From positions 1,736,001 through 1,800,000 of the forward strand of contig NW_021163043.1 in assembly GCF_004324835.1 (NCBI RefSeq): DNA of 64,000 nt. Direction: 5' to 3'. The translations under genes and the position numbers were made by a program. Position 1 is the stretch's first letter, and every line of letters begins with the position of its first letter. This document shows positions 56,180-64,000 of the stretch, piece by piece. Under the pieces are notes generated by a model. That model was not told the DNA's origin and did no database searches. It saw only the letters and a program-made list of their open reading frames with translations. Origin of the DNA: Dendronephthya gigantea. Lineage: Eukaryota; Cnidaria; Anthozoa; Malacalcyonacea; Nephtheidae.

Positions 56180-56795
56180 CATTGACCTTATCATGATGCT
56201 AATAAGCTTAACATTTGCCTTATCATTTGATAATTTTGAGCAAAGCTCTCTTTATTATTGTATAAATGTGTACCAAATGGCACTGAATAGTCACAATGCA
56301 TATCGATGACTTATATTTATGATGATTCCTCTGATGTAAAGCCATAATATTTAAAAAATATAGCATCTTAACATTGGCCTTATCATTATGCTAATTAGCT
56401 TAACATTCACCTTATCATTTGATAATTTGAACAAAATTCCCATTATTTTTGTGTAAATGTGTACTAAATGTCACCATATAGTCACAAGACGTATCGATGA
56501 GCTATATTTATGATGAATCTTCTGATGCAAAGCCATAATATTTAAAAAATATAACATCTTAACATTGACCTTATCATTATGCTAATTAGCTTAACATTCA
56601 CCTTATCATTTGATAATTTTGAGCAAAACTCTCTTTATTATTGTATAAATGTGTACCAAATGGCACTAAATAGTCACAATGCATATTGATGACTTATATT
56701 GATAATGATTCCTCTGATGTAAAGCCAAAGTATAGAGAAAATATAGCATGTTAACATTGACCTTATCATTATATTTTGTTGTATAATGTTCACTC
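56180..56795. repeat. 191-bp tandem repeat, 3 units plus a partial
   Basis: Units start CATTGACCTTATCAT or CATTGGCCTTATCAT at 56180, 56372, 56563 and 56755, so the period is about 191-192 bp. Each contains AAATGTGTAC and AAAGCCA..TATT blocks. No coding potential. The last unit breaks off after about 40 bp. Confidence 0.85.
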
Positions 56796-56799
56796 CCCC

Positions 56800-58033
56800 C
56801 TGGTAAATGGTTCTTTTGCAACAAATAGACTCCTTAAGTAGATAAGTTGAAAATAATGGGAAAATAAAAGTGGCATCTTAACATTCTACTTATCATGTAG
56901 TGTGGACGCGGACGGGGACAGGGACGCGGACGCCAAGACTATAGCAATAGCTCTCTTGCACTAAAGTGCAGGCGAGCTAAAAATTGATCATTTATAGATA
57001 CGGGAGTTCTGGGGGGTTTGGAACACTTTCCCCAGAAAATTTCTTTGTTGAATCTTATTGAATATCGTCACTTTGTTATTATTAACCGCTGAATTTATCT
57101 CATATCGGATTTGAACGAGGGTCGGCCTCGAATGTTCTTTGATTTCATCAGCAATTTTTTATTGTTGATCATGCGCAGATTAAATAATTACTGCAAAATG
57201 GCGGGAAAGAACAGCAGGAAAAGCTCTGGTTGGATACGAAAACAAATGTTTTAACAGAAACCTAGGGTGCTGAAGACATTCAACAAGTTATAAAATGCAA
57301 AAATACCGATACTATAACACGAACTAAAAGATTCGTTTTTTATTCGAAGGATGAATTTTTTAGAAGGCATTTATTGCATGATTACTAGATGATCTAACAA
57401 GTTGTCCTTATTTCCTTTATTTTGTCAACTAAACCATATTCATTTGCTTCAATTGATGCATCTAAGCTTTGTTAATCTGCTGACATATATAGCAACTGCG
57501 GTGTGGTTATGGGTGCCAAAAATATTCTATTTGGTGCTTTCTAAAATTTTGTCGTATTCAGGCCTAAAAAGAAAAATAACGCATAAACAGGCTTAGTCAC
57601 GGCGCCAATTTCTTTTGACCTGCCTTGAAAAAATTGAGCGTGCATGCCGTACCAAAATATTTGTTCTATAAACGGAGCAAAGTAAATGGAGTTTCTCTGC
57701 AGGGTTCTTGTCTTGGTCCGCTACTGATATTCTGATATTGATTAAACCGCATTGCGCATTTGCTAACCAAATTTACGCATTTAATGTAAATCTTTGCGCT
57801 GAAACGGAAAATAACATGTTTTTGCCAGAAGGTCTTTTACAAAATACCAACTTGAACGACCTTCCGTTTCGAAACCAACATTCCGGTCCCTTAAAGGCGA
57901 TATTGAAGCCTTTACCTAAAAATTCTATGGGTTCGAAACTTTATGATAAATCTAAACTAGTACTTAATCTAATATGTGTATATTTGTATATATTGCTCCT
58001 GGCTATCGCCGTCTATTAAATCTTAATTATTTT
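56800..58033. other. Spacer left of the BEL element
   Basis: No secure gene. An open frame at 57708-58016 on the plus strand, behind a possible acceptor (TTTCTCTGCAG at 57702), ends in a hydrophobic stretch (LICVYLYILLLAIAVY). It could be a terminal exon with a membrane anchor, but I recognise no family. I found no sequence matching 63400-64000, so a left LTR for the BEL element is not identified here. Confidence 0.3.
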
Positions 58034-61000
58034 CTACTTATTGTTTGTTGGAGCAGTTTCAGATTCCAGGAAGATAATCTTGTCCACTGGTGGAACCAAC
58101 ACCGATAAGCTTGTCTTCACTTTCACAGAACGCACGAGACCATCCCGACGGTTGGTGTAGACGTCAAGGACGCGTCCCATTGGCCAGCTACAGCGCGGAG
58201 TTTTCTCATCGAGGATTAAGCCAATATCACCAACTTCTAGATTCCATCGTTTCTTAAGCCATTTCTGCCGTTCTTGCAATGATGGTAAATACTCTCTAAT
58301 CCATCGCCTCCAAAATACATTGGCCAGATACTGTACTTGTCGCCATCGCCTCGTGCTGCAGCAGTCGTTCTTTGAGAAATTTCCAGGTGGTAAATTTCTT
58401 CCGCTTCGGAGCAATAGGAGATGGTTGGGGTTTGGGGGTTAGGGGTCGCAGATCGTTGGGGTCATCTGACAACTTTGTCAACGGCCGTCCATTGACAATA
58501 GCTTCGACCTCGCACATCAATGTGTTGAGGCCTTCGTCATCGAGTAACTGTTCCTTGGTAATAGCTCTCATTACCTTTCCAACTGTTCTTATACATCGCT
58601 CCCACACCCCGCCGTGGTGTGAGCCTGCAGGTGGAATAAATGTCCATTTAATGCTACGTTGCACGAGGAAGTCATGGATTTGATTTTGGTTCCATTTTTC
58701 GATTTCTTGCCGAAGTTCTTTTTCGCCTTTTACGAAATTACCTCCGTTGTCCGACCGCATTTCCTCAGGTTGGCCCCGTCTTGCGATGAATCTTCGTAAA
58801 GCATTTATGAAGGATTCCGTATCCAAAGAAATTGCTACTTCTACATGGATTGCTCGAGATGTTAAACAGGTGAAGATGATACCATATCGTTTCGCACTCG
58901 TTCTTCCGCGGCGTACAGAGAACGGGCCGAAGCAATCTACGCCAGTAAAGGAAAATGGGGGTTTTCCGTAGGTTACGCGATCTGCCGGAAGGCCTGCCAT
59001 CTTTTGTTCGACGACAGGAGACTGTCTTTTTCTGCAGCTAACACACGCATTCAATATCTTTCGAACTGTAGTCCGTGCCTTGATTATCCAAAACCGCTCT
59101 CTTATTAAAGATAACGTGTATTCTATGCCAGAGTGACCAGAGACGTGGTGGTAATATTTGGTGATTAGGGTGACTACGTGGTGGGTTTTAGGAAGGATAA
59201 TTGGGTGACGAGCGTCATCGCTGATCTGTGCTCGTTGGATACGACCTCCGACTCGAATGAGGCCGTCGACTAGGATAGGGTCGAGTTTTGCAATACTGCT
59301 AGCATTGCTAACCGATATGTTGTATCTTTTACTTTGAAGATGTCGAAACTCTTCCTCAAAGCAGCCCTGCTGTACGAGTTTCAAAACTTCACGTTCGGCA
59401 TTGACCAATTCTGTCAAACTGATTGGTGGGATATTTGCTGATGGTAGGGATTCTGCTCGATCTTTCTGTTGAAATTGGGTACGCGAACGCAGGTTTCTTA
59501 TATAGCGTAGTATAAGAGCGAATACTCTTCTTAATCTGCTCCATGATGAAAATCTTTCGATTAGTTGATCCATGAACTTTTTCTTAGAAACGTGCGCTAT
59601 GCTGGCAGCGCAAACAGACGAACCGTGCTTTACTTCGGGGTCGTCGTCTAGGACCGCCGTGGTTGATCCCAGATCTCCAGGTCTCTTTGGCCATTCTCCG
59701 GGTGGCTTAGTAAGGAAATCGAGACCCTTGATCCATCGCAGAAGAGAGTCTGCCGGCACGCCTCTTGATGCGTCATCAGCAGGATTTGAACGAGTGTCCA
59801 CGTAATTCCATTGCTTGGGGGTCGATGCATCATGTATTGTCGCTATTCGATTTGCGACAAACGTCTGAAATCGCTTGGTCGTGTTTTCAATGTAGCGCAA
59901 AACGCAAGTGCTGTCAGTCCAAAAGAAAGATTGATCGGTAGGCAAGCTCAATTCATTTCTTGAAATCTTGTCGAGCTTCGTAGACACTACAGCCGCTGAT
60001 AACTCCATTCGGGTATCGTTACTGGCTTCATAGGCGCAAGTCGGGATTTTCCCATCACGAACGAACATTTGACATTTCCCGATATGTCTTCGATTCTAAT
60101 ATAGGACACAGCTCCGTAACCTTGCTGCGAGGCATCGGAGAAGTGGTGAAGTTGTGTTGATTTGATCTCATTCATTGTAGCTGGTTTGAAGCAGCGTTCG
60201 ACAGCTAAATTTTCAAGTTGAGGTAGATCATGTAGCCATGCTTGCCAGTGTTTAAGATTTTCATCAGGAATCTTCTCGTCCCAGTCGAGCTTTAATCGAC
60301 AAAGTTCTTGTAAGATCAATTTTGCCGAGAGAATATAAGGAGCAACGAATCCGAGGGGGTCGTAAATAGAACTGACGATCGAAAGTATTCCTCTTCTCGT
60401 TGCCGGTCGATCCTTAATCACGATTGCGAAGCCGAACGTGTCTGAAGACACGTTCCACCTGACGCCTAGCGCTCTTTCTATTGGAATCTTGTCGAAATCC
60501 AAATCTTTGACTTGAGCTGCTCTTTCTGCTTCCGGCAAGGATTCAATAACCTTTCGAGAATTGGACAACCACTTCGTGAGATTAAATCCTCCTAGTGATA
60601 GTAATTCGCGTAATTCCTTCGAAAGTTTGATTGCTTCTTCTTTGTCGCGAACTGATTTCAAACAATCGTCGACATAAAAATTGCGTTTGACGGTCTCGAT
60701 GGTTTTGTCGTGGAAGTGCGATGCATTGTCCATCGCCGTTTTCTTCAGTGCGTAATTCGCACAACTTGGGCTAGAAGTACCGCCGAACAAATGGACGTTC
60801 ATTTGATACTCTTCGGGAGGGTTCTCGAGATTGCCGTTCGGCCACCACAGAAATCGTAAAGCATCTCTGTCGCTTGGTCGAACGCGGACTTGATGAAACA
60901 TTGCTTCGATGTCGGACATGAACGCAATGGGTTCTTCGCGGAACCGTGTTAACACCCCGACGAGTGAGTTGGTTAGGTCCGGCCCCTGTAAGAGTCGGTC

Positions 61001-61250
61001 GTTAAGGGAGGTGTTGCCGTATTTCGCAGAACAGTCGAAAACAACTCTGACTTTATCTGGTTTTTGTGGATGGAAGACAGGATGATGTGGGAGGTACCAG
61101 CGCGTACCTAACGATCCTTCTTCTTTGTTGATTGCTTCGCTCGCGTAGTCTTTCTCGAATAGTTTATCCATGAAATCTCGGTATTTCCGAAGAAGTTCGG
61201 GATTGGCAAGTTCGGCCTTGAATACACCGTTGGGAGGTTGATTACAGAGT
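58034..61250 (-). pseudogene. pol: BEL/Pao pol: RT, RNase H, integrase, C-terminal domain
   Basis: RT (59987-61171) begins LLRKYRDFMDKLFEKDYASE and has the KVRVVFDCSAKY, FMSDIEAMFHQV and YVDDCLKS motifs (YVDD catalytic box). RNase H and integrase (58296-60068) include RMELSAAVVSTKL, an HHxxxH..CVSCRKRQ zinc region, and catalytic VDCFGPF, SDNGGNF and GVWERCI. The last part (58034-58414) has [33 protein letters not shown], as in DUF5641. One-base frameshifts lie near 60010 (VTIP to RMELS) and near 58440 in a C/A run (PLTP to NHLLLLRSG). Confidence 0.88.
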
Positions 61251-63391
61251 TGCCCGCGAGGTCCGAGATCTCCAGGCTAACCATTGTACATTGTTCCGGA
61301 ACATTTTCGGCTTGCATCGTCGTCAATGACAGCTTCGTCTTTGTACCGTGGGTCTCGAGTTCTTCAAGCAATTTTTCGGTGCAGAAGGTGGTATTCGAGC
61401 CTGAATCGAGGAACGCGTAAGTTTTTACCGTCTTCGAGCTTCCTTTAGCTTTCACTTCGATAGGTACGATTGCGAGTCCTGTGATTGGAGAACTACCACC
61501 GGGCTTAGACTTGACGTAACCATTGTTGGCGTTGTTACCTTGTGTTTCGGAATGATTATCTTCAGAGCGACGATCCTCCGGAATTTTCTCTTCCTGTTTG
61601 GAGTCGTTTTTCTTGTTGTTCAGGGGCTGTTGCAATTTCGGGTGAAGAAAGGTTGAATGCTTGCCGACACATCCATCAACTTTACAAAAACTTTCTTTCT
61701 CGCACGAGCGGACGTAGTGACCAGTTGACAAGCAGTTAATACAAAGTTTCTTTTCCCGGACGAACTTCTGTCTCTCTTCTAGAGATTGTTTTTTAAACTT
61801 ATCACAGCGAGACAGCCAATGGTTGGAGCCACACTGTGGACATTTGGGTGATTGTGAGGTTGATTGGGTTGCGAAACCTGTAGCCTTTCCATATTGTGAT
61901 GTCCTCTGGTTCTGCTTGAGCGGCTTGGGTTTCTCTATGGCGATCTTTCCGAAGACTGCATGATTTGCAGCCCTTGCTTTGGCAGTTACAAATTTGTTAA
62001 TGTCCTTTATTGTGACATCGCGCTCTTCTATTTCAACGATCCGATCTACTGTGTCTCGCCATTTGACTCTCATCGCGTAGGGTAGGCGTTCGACTATCTT
62101 TTTCAGATTTTCCGAGTTTTTTAGCTTATGCAGGTATCCAATCTTCTCCAGCGTGTTTGTGCAACTGGTTATTTGTATCGAGAATTGCTGAAGGGCGTTC
62201 GCGTCTTCGCTCTTGATTGGTGGACCGTCGACCAGCCGTTGAAGGTGGGCGGCGGCGACCCGGTACTCCTTTCCATAACGTTCTTTGAGGAGTTTTCTAG
62301 CTTCTGCGTATCCTTCGTCCTCTTTCATTGAAAGACAGCTTTTCATGAGTTCCTGTACAGAACCGCTAGTGTGTTGAACAAGGTAGTAGAGTCGTGCACT
62401 TGGGCTTGTGGTTTTCGACTCGATCAGACGCTCGAAGGAGCGGATGAAATCGCAATAGTCGACAGGGTTTCCGCTGAAGACTGGCATACTTGGTTGGGGC
62501 AGAGTCAAAGCCAAGACACCCTGTTGCTGTTGGCGGATAAGTTGTTGGAGGGCGTTGCTTTGTTGGTCTTGTATTTCAACAATTCGTCGGAACGATTCGT
62601 CACGTGGAGTAGATGTTGAGTTGCTGGCAAAGTTCTGCCTCGAATTGATCTTGGGAGTATTTTCCATACTTTGATGTTGGTTGTCCACTGTGGGTTCGGT
62701 TGCGAAGGGATTCTTTGACCTTCCGGTACGAGCGTCTAATAGCAGGAAAGGGTCGGATTGCTTAAGCTCTTGGGCCTCGGCTTGCTCGTACACGTCTCTT
62801 TCAGCTTCGGCAGCGGCTATTTCTCCGCTCAGCTGTAACTCTTTCTTTCGTTGTTGCAGGGTGAGCTCCTCCATTTCGAGCTGATGGACACGACGTAAGG
62901 TTTTAGCCTGCGATTCTAAGGCAGCCTTCTTCGCAGCGGCTTTCGCTTTCGAACTGCTCACACTTGTTGCCGAACCACATAACGAGTTTGAACGAGACGA
63001 TACGCGGGAACCTACTTGACTGATTGAATCTTCTGGCTGAATATGACTGTGGGAGTCCGAAATGTGATGACTTTTCAATGTTCAGTTGCACTTGTTTAAC
63101 CAGTGCGTCGATGTCATGCTCGAGCTCTGTAACGGATAGCTCGACGGTGTAGCGATATTCTTCGGAGTCATGCAACTCGTTTTCGTCACAAATTTGAGAA
63201 TGATATGCCTTGTGCGCCGTGTGAAATTCATTTAAAACATCAGGCAATTCGGTCAAAAGATCCTTGATAGCCGGCAGATTATCAGAATTGTCCATCAATT
63301 CCCTAATTTTATTTAATTTTCTGGTTACGTTTGCCTTTGTCAAACTGCGCGCTTTCTTCAATTGTTGAAGTTGTTCATGTTTGGATGCCAT
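61230..63391 (-). pseudogene. gag: BEL/Pao gag and protease
   Basis: Starts at ATG 63391 (MASKHEQLQQLKKARSLTKA) with a helical N-terminal region, then changes frame near 63075. The main part (to 61230) has a coiled-coil-rich stretch (RRVHQLEMEELTLQQRKKEL), the capsid-like DUF1759 region (MPVFSGNPVDYCDFIRSFER), CCHC knuckles (CPQCGSNHWLSRC; CINCLSTGHYVRSC) and a retropepsin-like motif AFLDSGSNTTF. After INLPTVYSRPNLPIP the frame runs into RT sequence out of frame. Confidence 0.85.
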
Positions 63392-64000
63392 AGGTATTTA
63401 ACGTTAATCGTTCTTAATTTAATCGTGTCCGTTCTAAGGATGCGTTAATTGATCCGTAGAGATAAATTTAACAACCGCAATGACAGCGACGAAATCCGAA
63501 ACGGTTTGACGTAGGGTAAATTCCTCAAATTCCTTTAACAATGCATCAAATTCGAACTAATGTAGCTTCACTGGGACAGAAATTCAATGTGAACGAGTTC
63601 CCAATAAATCTACAGGGGTAGACGCGGTGCGTAGAATGAAACGAACTCGACGTAGGAATTTTGATAATTTATTAACAGGATATATACAGGTTTGGGTCGA
63701 ATAAGTCGATTGAGAATATTGCGTCGGTTCGAACTAAAATATGATAAGCAGACAAACTATGGTAACCTATCACATGAAATTAATACGAGTATACTTGATA
63801 ATCAACATAAATGAGATATACTTATTAAACTAAGAATTAGCATGCAATACAATATAACAACTAAACCGATTTTAGCAGCGCTTATCGAAACACTTAGCGC
63901 GACAATTGCTAACTGAAACAACGTATTATCTATTTACTTACTTTGGTTTGCAGACGCACCAACTATAACTATCATGCGCGTAGATATAGCTTTGATCGAG
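63392..64000. other. Upstream side of BEL element, possible leader or LTR
   Basis: No gene. This is where the 5' untranslated leader and possibly the 5' LTR of the minus-strand BEL element should lie. I could not confirm it because no matching second copy is present in the window. Confidence 0.35.

Larger units (their letters stand above)
58034..63391 (-). mobile_element. BEL/Pao LTR retrotransposon, degraded
   Basis: Minus-strand gag-pol of BEL/Pao type: Gag with zinc knuckles, aspartic protease, RT, RNase H, integrase and the C-terminal DUF5641-like part. It has an internal deletion between protease and RT and several frameshifts. LTRs are not identified in the window; the 5' leader or LTR may lie at 63392-64000 and beyond. 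Confidence 0.88.

Noticed and set aside
57402-57596. 64-codon hydrophobic open frame
   Set aside because: AT-rich sequence with no domain; not linked to the BEL element.

Overview
This is eukaryotic, almost certainly metazoan, nuclear DNA. It is AT-rich, genes have GT-AG introns, and no operons or ribosome-binding sites are seen. The mix of HEPN-NACHT-WD40 proteins, THAP/P-element, Gypsy, BEL/Pao, DIRS-like and Tc1/IS630 elements and many MITEs fits an anthozoan cnidarian (coral or anemone) best. The species is not determined. I see no housekeeping gene. The window is an immune-receptor-like gene pair embedded in transposons.

Layout: 1-2.7 kb holds diverged repeats of a promoter/first-exon-like module. 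2.74-4.50 kb is a dead Tc1/IS630 element with long TIRs. 4.73-6.9 kb is a decayed DIRS-like fragment, followed by the promoter, intron and single coding exon of NACHT gene A (8422-12876), with a duplicated C-terminal tail behind it. 14.9-19.3 kb is a Gypsy element on the minus strand. 19.79-20.24 kb is a MITE carrying a Crypton-like N-terminal exon. 21.8-35.8 kb is a P-element (8-bp target duplication) whose transposase gene is split by a second, younger 6,650-bp transposon (25919-32568). 36.7-38.96 kb is a second, non-autonomous P-like element. 41.3-41.9 kb has (TA)n tracts separated by two long hairpins. 42.7-54.8 kb is a direct duplicate of the 4.7-14.7 kb block, containing NACHT gene B. 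56.2-56.8 kb is a 191-bp tandem repeat. 58.0-63.4 kb is a BEL/Pao element on the minus strand.

The most striking system is the nested 6.65-kb transposon. It has 266-bp TIRs (2 mismatches by my reading) starting TATGG, a 6-bp target duplication CTTGTA, a spliced integrase-type DDE transposase on the plus strand, and a nine-exon HECT-type E3 ubiquitin ligase gene on the minus strand, converging on each other. Removing it with one copy of its target duplication exactly restores the P-element transposase reading frame. The termini and target duplication fit what I recall of the IS3EU superfamily; the ubiquitin-ligase cargo is the unusual part.

The second story is the duplicated HEPN-NACHT-WD40 locus. 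Each copy has a 5' untranslated exon, a first intron that opens with a 76-bp tandem repeat containing a TGACGTCA (CRE) palindrome (2 units in copy A, 12 in copy B), and one large coding exon. Copy B carries an in-frame stop that separates HEPN-NACHT from most of the WD40 region.

All motif calls come from reading the sequence; no alignment or database search was run.
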